DNA from: Castellaniella denitrificans | GTDB taxonomy: Bacteria > Pseudomonadota > Gammaproteobacteria > Burkholderiales > Burkholderiaceae_B | Direction: 5' to 3' | Length of the DNA: 64,000 nt | Assembly (NCBI RefSeq): GCF_027214045.1 | Contig: NZ_JAPWHE010000001.1 | Coordinates: 790,946-854,945 of the forward strand | Shown here: in pieces, positions 35,940 to 44,876 of the stretch | How positions within the stretch are numbered: the stretch's first letter is position 1 | Layout: each line of letters begins with the position of its first letter | Made by a program: the position numbers and the translations under genes | The notes under the pieces: model-generated | Told to the model about the DNA's origin: nothing | What the model saw: the letters and a program-made list of their open reading frames with translations, nothing else | Databases searched by the model: none

Positions 35940-37537
35940 GATCCGGACTTCCCAAAGGCCGACTCACCCGGATTCCAGGCCTGGCCCCGGGCCGCCTGCC
36001 CGGCACCCGCCCAGCGGACAGGCCACAGCCTCAGCACCCAATAGGTGTAGCCTTCGTCCATGTAGAAGCCTGAATACACCCAGCGACGCAGCGTCACGAC
36101 CGATTGCGGCCGGATCTGAAAAACCACCATCGCGAGGTACATGGCACTCATGCCCACCAAGGCGACGATACCGGCGGGAGCCAGCGGATCATTGTCCGCC
36201 CCGATCGGCGCATGATCGGCGAGCACCGCGGCGAGGGTCAGAAACGAAGCCATGCCGAGCGCGGCGAGCACTCTCGCCATCACGGCCCCGGAACGATCGG
36301 CGCCGGCTTTCGGCACCCACAGGATCGGCGCCCAGGCAAGCGCCAGCACGGCGCTCCACCACCATGGCCAGGTCTCATGCCCGACGGCCGCGCGCAGCAG
36401 GCACACGATCCCCAGGGCCACGGGCACGGCGACGATCATGCTGAGACCCGAATTGCGGGCCTCTCCCGTCAGGAGTTTGCGCTCGCATTCCCCGACCGTG
36501 CTGGACGCATTGAGGAAGTTGTGCGCCTTGTACAAGGAGTGGCCGAGGAGATGCAGCGCCGCGAACAGGTACAGGCCCAGGCCGCACTCGAGCAGCATGA
36601 AACCCATCTGCGCGATCGTGGACCAGGCCAGATGCACCTTCTGGCTGACACGGGTCAGCAGGACCATGCCGGCCACCATCGCCGACACCAGTCCGAACAC
36701 GACCAGCAGCCAGCGGGCGGCGAGCGAAACACCCAGCAAGGGCGCGAACAGGACCAGCACGTACCCTCCCAGATTCACGACCCCGGCATGCAACAGCGCC
36801 GAGACCGGTGTGGGGGCTTCCATCACCTGGGCCAGCCAGCCATGCACCGGCATCAGCGCCGTGCGCGCGATGACCGCCAGCGCCAGGCAGACGCCGCTCC
36901 AGGCCAGGGTTCCGGAGGCATGGCCTGCGGCAATGTGGTCCCACAGGACGGAGAAGGACCCGCTCCCCGTCTCGGACCACGCCAGCGCGGCGGCCACGAC
37001 CAGCAGCAGATCGGCCACGCGATCGGCCACGCGTTTCTTGTGCGCGGCGAGCAATGCGAAGGGCCGGTCGCCGTAGAAACACAGCAGAGGATGCATGGCG
37101 CCACCGATGGCGGCCCAGGCGGCGATCAGGACAACCCAGTGGTTGGCCAGGAGCAGCAGATGCACGGCCGCCAGCACGGCTGTCAGCGCGGCGATGTAGA
37201 CCGGCTGCCGCGCCTCGCCGTTGAGATGATTGGAAGAGTAGACGCCGATCGCTGTGCCCAACAGTTGCACCAGCAGGCTGACCCAGGCGCCGAACGTATT
37301 CACGGCCAGCCAGTCGCCCAGGCCCGACTGGATGACGCCGGACGCTTCGGAGATGGACAACTGCGTCACCAGACCAAGCAACGCGCACAGCAGCGCGGCG
37401 AATGTGAGCGCGTTGGATCGTTTCCATAGACGGTCGACCGGCGCCTGGCTGCGCCATGTCGATGCCGCGACCATTGCCATCAACACCGCGGGCGCCAGCG
37501 CCAGCACGAAATTCAATTCATTCAAATCACTCAACAC
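35936..37537 (-). CDS. dabB: Inorganic carbon transporter subunit DabB (NuoL/MrpA-like)
   Basis: Membrane partner of DabA. The ~533-residue protein is a proton-conducting antiporter-like subunit of the NuoL/MrpA family with about 13 membrane segments; family segments include VDRLWKRSNALTF, VHGWLAQVMEAPTPVSALLHAGVVN and HLAWSTIAQMGFML. It would drive DabA with proton or sodium flow. GTG at 37537 is the likely start (GGGGG seven bases upstream, protein begins at the first membrane helix); the longer open frame upstream looks non-coding. It is divergent from the LysR gene. Confidence 0.88.
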   Translation of the reverse strand: MLSDLNELNFVLALAPAVLMAMVAASTWRSQAPVDRLWKRSNALTFAALLCALLGLVTQLSISEASGVIQSGLGDWLAVNTFGAWVSLLVQLLGTAIGVYSSNHLNGEARQPVYIAALTAVLAAVHLLLLANHWVVLIAAWAAIGGAMHPLLCFYGDRPFALLAAHKKRVADRVADLLLVVAAALAWSETGSGSFSVLWDHIAAGHASGTLAWSGVCLALAVIARTALMPVHGWLAQVMEAPTPVSALLHAGVVNLGGYVLVLFAPLLGVSLAARWLLVVFGLVSAMVAGMVLLTRVSQKVHLAWSTIAQMGFMLLECGLGLYLFAALHLLGHSLYKAHNFLNASSTVGECERKLLTGEARNSGLSMIVAVPVALGIVCLLRAAVGHETWPWWWSAVLALAWAPILWVPKAGADRSGAVMARVLAALGMASFLTLAAVLADHAPIGADNDPLAPAGIVALVGMSAMYLAMVVFQIRPQSVVTLRRWVYSGFYMDEGYTYWVLRLWPVRWAGAGQAARGQAWNPGESAFGKSGS

Positions 37538-37680
37538 GGGAAACCCCCAGAAATATCTTGCTGCATCACACCCGGCCACCCCGCGTTTTCGTTTACAGCG
37601 GTCATGGCCGGGCATAAAAACGGTAGACGTATTCTTGAAGTTTTCGTATGTTCTGTAAATTACATTTATAATATTGAAAA

Positions 37681-37697
37681 GTTCTATAAAAAAGAAC
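37681..37697. promoter_or_regulatory. LysR-type dyad between dabB and lysR
   Basis: GTTCT-N7-AGAAC, immediately before the LysR ATG in an AT-rich 161-bp divergent promoter region. It has the interrupted-dyad form used by LysR regulators, so the adjacent regulator is the obvious candidate binder. Confidence 0.5.
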
Positions 37698-37698
37698 G

Positions 37699-38625
37699 AT
37701 GGACATCAACCAGCTCAACTTCAAGCATCTGTTCTATTTCTGGCGCGTGGCCAAAGAAGGCTCCCTGACGCGCGCGGCCGAACAGATCCATACTTCCCAG
37801 TCCGCCCTCTCGACGCAGATCCGGCACCTGGAGAGCCGGCTGGGCATGTCTTTGTTCGATCGCCAAGGGCGCCATCTGGAGCTCACGGCGACGGGCCAGC
37901 AGGTCTTCGCCTACGCCGAAAACATCTTCGCGCTGGGCGAACAGATGCTCGGGTGGCTCGATGGCCGGGATGAAGGCACGACCCGCGTCCGCGTAGGCAG
38001 CGTGGCGACCATGTCACGAAATTTTCAGGTCAACTGGCTGCGCCCGCTGCTGCGCGACCCGACCATCGTGCTTTCGGTGGATTCCGGATCGCTGGAAACC
38101 CTGGTGGAACGGCTCCTGCGCCACCAACTGGACGTCGTGCTCGCCAACGAACCCGTTCCCTCCGACCCGACGCGTCCGACGTCTTCGCGATTCCTTGGCA
38201 GCCAGGTGATTTCCCTGGTCGGCCGGGCCGACCGCTGGGCAGGTACCGCGCTGCGGGTGCCGCAAGACCTGGACGCCGTCGAGATGGCCATGCCCAGCGT
38301 GCGCCACAGCGTGCGCCTGCAGTTCGATGCCCTGTGTTTTTCGGCCGGTGTCCAGCCCAGGCTGCGCGCCGAGGTCGACGACATGACCATGCTGCGCCTG
38401 ATCGCCCGCGACAGCGGCTGGATCACGGTACTGCCGGAAGTGGTCGTGCAGGATGAACTGCACTCGGGCGCACTGGTGCATGTCGGCGAATCCTCGCAAC
38501 TGACGGAACACTTCTATGCCATCACGGTCCGGCACGGCCATCTGGCAGGTCCGATCAATCAACTGCTCTCACGCGAGGCGGCCGGCGACATCTTCGCCGA
38601 CGCGCCCGACCCCATTCAACTCTGA
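37699..38625 (+). CDS. LysR-family regulator, NhaR-like, linked to dabAB
   Basis: A 308-residue LysR regulator: winged helix at about 5-65 (LNFKHLFYFWRVAKEGSLTR, SALSTQIRHLESRLG) and a co-inducer domain from about 95. The N-terminus resembles NhaR, the sodium/pH-responsive member. It is divergent from dabB and co-directional with a carbonic anhydrase gene 11 bases after its stop, so it probably controls both in response to CO2 or pH/ion stress. Confidence 0.85.
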   Translation: MDINQLNFKHLFYFWRVAKEGSLTRAAEQIHTSQSALSTQIRHLESRLGMSLFDRQGRHLELTATGQQVFAYAENIFALGEQMLGWLDGRDEGTTRVRVGSVATMSRNFQVNWLRPLLRDPTIVLSVDSGSLETLVERLLRHQLDVVLANEPVPSDPTRPTSSRFLGSQVISLVGRADRWAGTALRVPQDLDAVEMAMPSVRHSVRLQFDALCFSAGVQPRLRAEVDDMTMLRLIARDSGWITVLPEVVVQDELHSGALVHVGESSQLTEHFYAITVRHGHLAGPINQLLSREAAGDIFADAPDPIQL

Positions 38626-38636
38626 AGGACTTCATC

Positions 38637-39275
38637 GTGTTCCCTCGACGACTGACCGATGGCTACCGCTCTTTTCTGCGCGGCCGACTTGCAACCGAAC
38701 GCGCACGCTACCTCGAACTGGCCGAGAAAGGGCAGAGCCCGGACACCATGGTGATCAGTTGCGGCGATTCGCGCGTGGCCCCCGAAACCATTTTCGACGC
38801 CGGCCCGGGAGAAATGTTCGTGGTGCGCAATATCGCCGGCATTGTGCCGCCATGCGATGAAAACCCGGAAGCCGCTTTCCACGGCACCAGCGCCTGCGTC
38901 GAATTCGGGGTCAACGCGCTCGAAGTCAGTCACATCGTGATCATGGGACACGCCAGCTGCGGCGGGATATCCGCCTATGCGAACCAGGCCGCCCCCCTGT
39001 CGAAACGCGATTTCATCGGCAAATGGATGTCGCAGATCAAGCCTGTGGCCGACGCGGTCGGCCCCTGCGCGGGCGACCGGACCGAATGGATCCGCCGGAT
39101 GGAATGGGGTGTGGTGGAATACAGCATGCGCAACCTGATGACCTTCCCCGCCGTGCGCGAGCGCGTCGACGCCGGCAAGCTGACCATCCATGGCGCCTAT
39201 TTCGGCGTCGCAACGGGCGTGCTGTTCGTACGCGACCCCGAGACGGGCCGCTTCGAGCCCTACACTGAATCCTGA
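38637..39275 (+). CDS. Beta-class carbonic anhydrase
   Basis: Interconverts CO2 and bicarbonate in the cytoplasm. The 212-residue protein has zinc ligands Cys42, His105 and Cys108 with the Asp44-Arg46 dyad (SCGDSR and GHASCGG). GTG at 38637 follows AAGGAC. It sits in an operon with the LysR gene, opposite dabAB, making a compact CO2-supply locus. Its 3' end overlaps the convergent NUDIX gene by 16 bases. Confidence 0.92.
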   Translation: MFPRRLTDGYRSFLRGRLATERARYLELAEKGQSPDTMVISCGDSRVAPETIFDAGPGEMFVVRNIAGIVPPCDENPEAAFHGTSACVEFGVNALEVSHIVIMGHASCGGISAYANQAAPLSKRDFIGKWMSQIKPVADAVGPCAGDRTEWIRRMEWGVVEYSMRNLMTFPAVRERVDAGKLTIHGAYFGVATGVLFVRDPETGRFEPYTES

Positions 39276-39874
39276 TCCGGATTCGGGCGCCAGTCCAGCG
39301 GCCAGCGTCCGCTGCGCACATTCTGCAGCCACAGCAGGCAGGTCTGGGTCTTGGCGTCGGTGAGCGCGCCATCGCGACAGGCCGTGAACACGGCCTCGTC
39401 GGACAGGATGCGGACATCCAGGAACTCGTCCGCGTCCAGATGCCGTTCGCCGGCCTTCAGTCCCCGGGCGAAGAACACGTGAATGATTTCGGTGGAATAG
39501 GCGATAGCCAGGTGCATGCCGCCGGCCTGCGCCCACTCCGCGGCCGTATAGCCGGTTTCCTCCCGCAGCTCGCGCCGGGCGCACGCCCAGGGATCCTCGC
39601 CCGGGTCGAGCTTGCCGGCCGGAAACTCCGTCATGACGCGACCCACGGGATAGCGGAACTGGCGTTCGACCAGCACGTGACGATCATCCAGCAAGGGGAT
39701 CACCACCACCGCACCCGGGTGCACGATATATTCGCGCGTCGAAACGCCCCCGTCGGGCATGCGCACCGTATCGCGGCGCGCCTTCAGGAAATCACCCTCG
39801 CACAGGGTTTCGCTGCGAAGCAGGGTCTCGATCAGATGGGCGTCGGCGGGGTCGGTCATGAAGGGGTTCGGCAT
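39260..39874 (-). CDS. nudF: ADP-ribose pyrophosphatase (NUDIX)
   Basis: A 204-residue NUDIX hydrolase of the ADP-ribose pyrophosphatase type: the Nudix box is seen as the GKLDPGED segment followed by ARRELREETGY, preceded by VVVIPLLDDRHVLVERQFR and RYPVGRVMTEFPAG typical of NudF. It hydrolyses ADP-ribose and related nucleotides. ATG at 39874 is used; ATG at 39859 is an alternative. It lies seven bases after the stop of the GGDEF/EAL gene on the same strand and may be cotranscribed. Confidence 0.85.
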   Translation of the reverse strand: MPNPFMTDPADAHLIETLLRSETLCEGDFLKARRDTVRMPDGGVSTREYIVHPGAVVVIPLLDDRHVLVERQFRYPVGRVMTEFPAGKLDPGEDPWACARRELREETGYTAAEWAQAGGMHLAIAYSTEIIHVFFARGLKAGERHLDADEFLDVRILSDEAVFTACRDGALTDAKTQTCLLWLQNVRSGRWPLDWRPNPDQDSV

Positions 39875-39881
39875 TGAAGCG

Positions 39882-42800
39882 TCAGTGATCGCGCAGCCAG
39901 TCCTCGGCGCTGGACTCGGGCGCGGGATACCCGATGAAGTAGCCCTGGCCGACATCGCACCCCATGCCGCGCAACAGGTCCAGCGTTTCCTGCGTCTCGA
40001 TGCCCTCGGCGATCACCATCAGGCCCAGGGTGTGGCTCATCTCGATGATGGAACGCACGATGGCGCGCATGTCGGTGTCGGCGGCCATGCCCGCCACGAA
40101 AGACTGGTCGATCTTCAGCGCATTGACGGGCAAGCGGTTCAGGTAAGCGAACGAGGAATAGCCCGTGCCAAAGTCGTCGATCGACAAGCGCACGCCCAGG
40201 GCACTCAAGGCATGCAGGGTTTCCAGCGCCCGGGCGGGATCGGCCATGATGGCGCTTTCCGTGACTTCGAGTTCCAGCAGGGCGGGGGCCAGTCCATGAC
40301 GCCGCAAGGCGTCCCCGACCTGGCCGGGGAAATGGCCGTCCAGCAGGTTGCGGGCGGACACGTTCACCGCCATGCCGACCCCGGGATGGACGGCCTGCAG
40401 CCTGGCGCAACAGGCCACCGCCTGATCCACGACCCAGAGGGTGAAGGGATGGATCAGGTCGCTGACCTCGATGACCGGAATGAACCGGTCCGGTGGAATC
40501 ATCCCCCGCTCGGGATGCGCCCAGCGGGTCAGGGCTTCGAAACCCATCGGCCCGCCCGAACCGCCGGGCCCGCCGTTCAGAAAGATCTTGGGCTGCAGAT
40601 GCAGCAGGAACTGGCCCTGCGCCAACGCCGTGCGCAACTCGCCGCGCAGCAGCAGACGATCGTGGACGCTGGCGCGGTCCTGGGGATTGAACACGGCGAT
40701 CCCCAGGCCATCGCGCTTGGCCCGGCGCATCGCGGTGTCGGCGCAGCGGATCAGTTCATCCGGCTCGCGAGCGTGCACGGGGTGCACGGCCAGGCCGAAG
40801 CTGCAACTGATCCGGATCTGCAGGTCGTTCAGCGCGAACGGATCGCGCAACGCGGCCAGCAGGACGCGCACCCGATCCTGGGCCTGGGCCTCGTCCCCCG
40901 TGTCCAGCAAGAAGGCGAATTCGTCGCTGCCCAGCCGGGCCAGCGTGCAGGCCGGCCCCAGCATCCCCTGGAGCCGCTGGGCGACCGCCTGGAGCAGCCG
41001 GTCGCCCGCATCGTGCCCCAGCGCCTCGTTGACCTCTTTGAAACCGTCCAGATTGGACATGACCAGGGTCCAGTGCGCTTCAGGGTCCTGTGCCGAACGC
41101 GCCTGGAGGCGCCGCAGGATATCCCCCCGGTTCAGCAGCCCCGTCAAGGGATCATGCGCGGCCTGATAGGCCAGCGCCCGCTGCTGCGCCCGGCGCTCGC
41201 TGATGTCCAGGAAGGTCACCAGGCAGAACTCGAGCCGGTTGTCCTGCCAGATCGGATAGGACCAGTACTCGACCGGGAAGCAGGAACCGTCGCGACGCCA
41301 CAGCACCTCGTCGTCCACGTGAATCCCCCGGCCCTCTTCGAGGGCCAGATGCATGCGGCATTCCTCGAGGGGATAGGGACGGCCGTCCTCGTGCCGATAG
41401 TGGATCAGGCTGTGGAAATGCTGTCCCACCAGTTGATCGGGATGGTCGTACCCCAGCAGGTGCGAGCAGGCCTGGTTGGCGAAGATGCAGCGCCCCGTCG
41501 CATCCAGCCCGTAAATGGCCTCCGCCGTGACATCCATCAGTTGATTGATCAGGCGTTCGCGTTCCCGCAGCCCCCGACTCAGCGTTTCCTGCTCGGTCAG
41601 ATCATGAATGACCAGCACATGCGCCATCTGGCCGGTGAACATGAGGGACAGGCTGCGGACCTCGACGAGCAGGGGCTGGCCGTCCCCCCGGCGATGGCGC
41701 TCGTAGGAGAAGGCGGTGTCCGGCTGATGATCGGGCACCTCGATGCGCAAATCATCGAGCGTCAGGCTCAGGAATTGATCCCGGTCGTAGCCATAGCGCC
41801 GCATCGCCTCGTCGTTGACGGCCAGGAACCGGCCGCTATCCAGGCTGAGGACCATCATGGGATTGGGGCTGCCTTCGAACAGCAGGCGGTAGCTCTGCTC
41901 GGACTGCGCCAATGAACGCTGATACGCTTGAAGCGCATCGGCCATGTCGTCGAACTGCTGGCCGATTTCCCGCATGTCCCGGCCTTGCAGCCGGTCGGCC
42001 ACCCGCCCGGAAAAATCCTGGGCCGCCAGCCGGCGCACGGCCTCGCGCAGATGCTGCAGACTGCGCCCGGCCGCCAGTTGCATCAGATTCCAGGCGGCCA
42101 TTGCGGCCACGCACAGCAGCAACAGGGTGACGATCACACCCACCCATAGCGCGCGGCGCGCTTCGGCGTAGAGCACCGACTCCGGTATCTCGTACAGCAC
42201 GGACAGACCGTGCGGGTCCCCACGCGGCCCCGCCGTCATGGACAGCGACACCCAGCGTTCGCCACCGGGGTCCTCATAGGCGCCCCGCACCAGACCCGTC
42301 ACGCCGGAGGGATGCGGATTCAGTCGCTCACCCAGGTGGCTGATGCCGTTCGGCAAACGCTGCAACACATGCCCGTCCCGATCCAGAATCCAGAGACGGG
42401 CGCCGGGAAGCAAGTCGGGCATGGCCGCGCCCGCGCGCAGGTAGTTCAGGTCGAGCGCGCCGTAAACCACCCCGCTGTCGCCACCGGATTCTCCGGGCAC
42501 ACGCAACGCCAGCACCAGGGTGGGCACTCTGGACAACCGTCCGATGATGAAACCGCCCAACGCCACGTCGGGCTGCCGCAGGGCCTGGCGGAAGTAATCG
42601 CGGTCGCCCAGATAGGAACCCTGCGGATTCGGGTCGACCACCCCAGAGCAGACCTGGTAGCCATGGAGGCCGATCACGGCCAGATTCACGTAGCGTGGCA
42701 GACGCCCCAACAGGGATCTCAGGTAGCCGCGGCATTCATCCCAACGCTGCTGGCGCAGAATGGGGGAATCCGCCAGTGTCCGGAGCACATCGCCCACATC

Positions 42801-43013
42801 ATTGATGAGGGCGCGATCGTAAGCGGCGGTCGTGCCGACCAGGCTCTCGGCCGCCCGGTCGCTATTGTCCATCAGCCCGCGATACTGGTGCCAGACGTAA
42901 TAGCCCAGACCGCAGAGCATGGGCACGACAACGACGAGAACAGCCAGAAACAGGCGCGCCTGAAGACTGTCGAACCATCCTGTGCGCAGACGCTTGCCGC
43001 GAAAATCGGACAA
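39882..43013 (-). CDS. Membrane GGDEF/EAL protein with PAS domains; likely c-di-GMP phosphodiesterase
   Basis: A 1043-residue inner-membrane signalling protein: membrane segment about 19-41, periplasmic Cache-like sensor about 42-285, second membrane segment about 288-310, HAMP about 312-365, two PAS domains (about 370-495 and 500-620), GGDEF about 620-785 and EAL about 795-1040. The cyclase motif is degenerate, GSDEF instead of GGDEF, whereas the EAL domain keeps FEAL, NVSARN, EVTESA, DDFGTG, LKIDQSF, EGIET and GQGYF. It therefore probably degrades c-di-GMP, with the GGDEF part possibly binding GTP as a regulator. The sensed ligand is unknown. It is divergent from the methionine sulfoxide reductase gene. 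Confidence 0.88.
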   Translation of the reverse strand: MSDFRGKRLRTGWFDSLQARLFLAVLVVVVPMLCGLGYYVWHQYRGLMDNSDRAAESLVGTTAAYDRALINDVGDVLRTLADSPILRQQRWDECRGYLRSLLGRLPRYVNLAVIGLHGYQVCSGVVDPNPQGSYLGDRDYFRQALRQPDVALGGFIIGRLSRVPTLVLALRVPGESGGDSGVVYGALDLNYLRAGAAMPDLLPGARLWILDRDGHVLQRLPNGISHLGERLNPHPSGVTGLVRGAYEDPGGERWVSLSMTAGPRGDPHGLSVLYEIPESVLYAEARRALWVGVIVTLLLLCVAAMAAWNLMQLAAGRSLQHLREAVRRLAAQDFSGRVADRLQGRDMREIGQQFDDMADALQAYQRSLAQSEQSYRLLFEGSPNPMMVLSLDSGRFLAVNDEAMRRYGYDRDQFLSLTLDDLRIEVPDHQPDTAFSYERHRRGDGQPLLVEVRSLSLMFTGQMAHVLVIHDLTEQETLSRGLRERERLINQLMDVTAEAIYGLDATGRCIFANQACSHLLGYDHPDQLVGQHFHSLIHYRHEDGRPYPLEECRMHLALEEGRGIHVDDEVLWRRDGSCFPVEYWSYPIWQDNRLEFCLVTFLDISERRAQQRALAYQAAHDPLTGLLNRGDILRRLQARSAQDPEAHWTLVMSNLDGFKEVNEALGHDAGDRLLQAVAQRLQGMLGPACTLARLGSDEFAFLLDTGDEAQAQDRVRVLLAALRDPFALNDLQIRISCSFGLAVHPVHAREPDELIRCADTAMRRAKRDGLGIAVFNPQDRASVHDRLLLRGELRTALAQGQFLLHLQPKIFLNGGPGGSGGPMGFEALTRWAHPERGMIPPDRFIPVIEVSDLIHPFTLWVVDQAVACCARLQAVHPGVGMAVNVSARNLLDGHFPGQVGDALRRHGLAPALLELEVTESAIMADPARALETLHALSALGVRLSIDDFGTGYSSFAYLNRLPVNALKIDQSFVAGMAADTDMRAIVRSIIEMSHTLGLMVIAEGIETQETLDLLRGMGCDVGQGYFIGYPAPESSAEDWLRDH

Positions 43014-43182
43014 CCCTTGCCTCCCTGCGTATCGTGTCCGGCGTCAGGAAAATGCCGTCAGGAAGAAATATACACGGAACCCGCGGAAATCAATCCGCCG
43101 AAAAAAAGCCGGTGGCCGCAGGACCACGGCCCGGGCCTAAAATGATCCTCCATTTCTCAATCATAAATACCTGAGATTTCCG

Positions 43183-43680
43183 ATGTTCTCATTCGCCCCC
43201 CGGACCTACGCCAGCAAGGCGGAACACTACGCCGATCTCGCCGCTCAGGCCCGCGGCCTGATCGGCCATGAACCCGACCTGATCGCCAATGCGGCCAACT
43301 TCGGCGCCCTGGTGTTCGACAGCCTGCCGCAACTGAACTGGGCGGGCTTCTACCTGTATGACGGCGAGGAACTGGTGGTCGGTCCCTTCCAGGGCAAGCC
43401 CGCCTGCATCCGCATCGCGCTCGGCGCGGGCGTCTGCGGCACCGCCGCGCAAACCCGCCGGACCCAGGTCGTCCGCGACGTCAACGCATTCCCGGGGCAC
43501 ATCCCCTGCGACTCCGCCTCGCAATCGGAAATCGTCGTGCCGCTGGTGCGCGCGGACGGATCGCTGCTGGGCGTCTGGGACGTCGACAGCCCCGTCACGG
43601 ACCGCTTCGACGAGGATGACCGGCGCGGCATGGAGGCCCTGTGCCGGGTCTTCATGGACCACCTGGAGGACCGGGGCTGA
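43183..43680 (+). CDS. msrC: Free methionine-(R)-sulfoxide reductase (GAF type)
   Basis: Reduces free methionine-(R)-sulfoxide with thioredoxin. The 165-residue GAF-domain protein has the three redox cysteines Cys75, Cys85 and Cys109 with exactly the spacing of E. coli fRMsr (84, 94, 118), in PACIRIA, GVCGTAA and HIPCDSAS, and the C-terminal VDSPVTDRFDEDD segment. It stands alone, converging with the dehydrogenase gene 61 bp away. Confidence 0.92.
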   Translation: MFSFAPRTYASKAEHYADLAAQARGLIGHEPDLIANAANFGALVFDSLPQLNWAGFYLYDGEELVVGPFQGKPACIRIALGAGVCGTAAQTRRTQVVRDVNAFPGHIPCDSASQSEIVVPLVRADGSLLGVWDVDSPVTDRFDEDDRRGMEALCRVFMDHLEDRG

Positions 43681-43741
43681 GCGCGGACAAGGCACGGGCC
43701 CGGCCGGTCCCTTCATCGGCGCAAGCGGCGCGCCACCGGCA

Positions 43742-44827
43742 TCACAACGCCTCGATGCGCTCCGCGATGGCGCAGCCCATCCCGGTCGTGTCCGCCACAC
43801 CGCCCAGGTCGCGGGTGCGCGGCCCGTGCTCCAGCGTCCACTCGATGGCCTCCATCAGCTCGCCGGCCGCCGCCCTGCAGCCGTCGTCACGCGCTCCGAG
43901 AAACTCCAGCATCATCTGGGCCGACCAGATCATGCCCACCGGATTGGCGACGTTCTGCCCGTAGATGTCGGGCGCCGATCCGTGCACCGGCTCGAACAGC
44001 GAGGGATAGCGCCGCTCGGGATTCAGGTTGGCGGACGGTGCGATGCCGATCGTGCCGGTGCAGGCCGGCCCCAGGTCGGACAGGATGTCGCCGAACAGGT
44101 TCGAGGCCACCACCACGTCGAAACGCTGCGGCTGCAGCACGAACCGCGCGCACAAGATGTCGATGTGATGCTTGTCCCAGGTCACGTCCGGATAGTGCGC
44201 CGCCATCGCCTGGAGCCGCTCGTCCCAGTACGGCATGCTGATCGCCACGCCGTTGGACTTCGTCGCCGAGGTCAGCGTGGCCCGGGGCCGCTGCCGCGCG
44301 AGTTCGAAAGCGTATTTCAGGACACGATCGATCCCGTGACGGGAAAACACGGATTCCTGGATCACGATCTCGCGCTCGGTGCCCGCGTACATCCGGCCGC
44401 CCAGGTCGGTGTATTCGCCCTCGGTGTTCTCGCGCACCACCAGGAAATCGATCTCGCCCGGGCTTCGGCCCGCCAGAGGCGCCGGCACTCCGGGCATCTG
44501 CCGCACGGGCCGCAGGTTGATGTACTGGTCGAACTCCCGGCGGAATTTCAGCAACGAACCCCACAGGGACACATGATCGGGCACCACCTCGGGCCAACCC
44601 ACCGCCCCGAACAGGATCGCGTCGAAGCCCCGCAGGCGGTCGAACCAGTCGGCGGGCATCATGTCGCCGTGCCGCTGCCAATACTCGGCACAAGCCCAGT
44701 CCAGGTGTTCGAACCGCAGGTCCAGGCCGTGCCGGCGCCGCAGGACGTTCAGCGCGCGTAGCGCTTCGGGCATGACTTCCTTGCCGATCCCGTCTCCGGG
44801 AATCACGGCGATGTTGAATGTGTGCAT
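43742..44827 (-). CDS. dmlA: D-malate / tartrate dehydrogenase
   Basis: A 361-residue beta-decarboxylating dehydrogenase, the same length as E. coli DmlA and highly similar along its length (IAVIPGDGIGKEVMPE, GSLLKFRREFDQYINLRPVR, VVRENTEGEYTDLGGR, TSATKSNG, FEPVHGSAPDIYG). It oxidises D-malate to pyruvate and CO2, and commonly accepts tartrate. ATG at 44827 gives the family start; the upstream ATG at 44851 would include the regulator-like dyad. It is the last gene of the amidase-TRAP cluster but has its own dyad, so it may be regulated with the aldarate genes. Confidence 0.9.
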   Translation of the reverse strand: MHTFNIAVIPGDGIGKEVMPEALRALNVLRRRHGLDLRFEHLDWACAEYWQRHGDMMPADWFDRLRGFDAILFGAVGWPEVVPDHVSLWGSLLKFRREFDQYINLRPVRQMPGVPAPLAGRSPGEIDFLVVRENTEGEYTDLGGRMYAGTEREIVIQESVFSRHGIDRVLKYAFELARQRPRATLTSATKSNGVAISMPYWDERLQAMAAHYPDVTWDKHHIDILCARFVLQPQRFDVVVASNLFGDILSDLGPACTGTIGIAPSANLNPERRYPSLFEPVHGSAPDIYGQNVANPVGMIWSAQMMLEFLGARDDGCRAAAGELMEAIEWTLEHGPRTRDLGGVADTTGMGCAIAERIEAL

Positions 44828-44829
44828 GA

Positions 44830-44841
44830 TGTCGTATGAGT
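44830..44841. promoter_or_regulatory. Putative GntR operator at the dmlA start
   Basis: TGTCGTATGAGT matches the best dyad (TGTCGTATGACA) at ten of twelve positions and ends three bases before the dmlA ATG. A bound repressor here would block initiation. It connects this distant gene to the aldarate motif set. Confidence 0.5.
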
Positions 44842-44876
44842 CAAAGGTCATCGGAAGGCGGTGGATGCCGCCCCGT

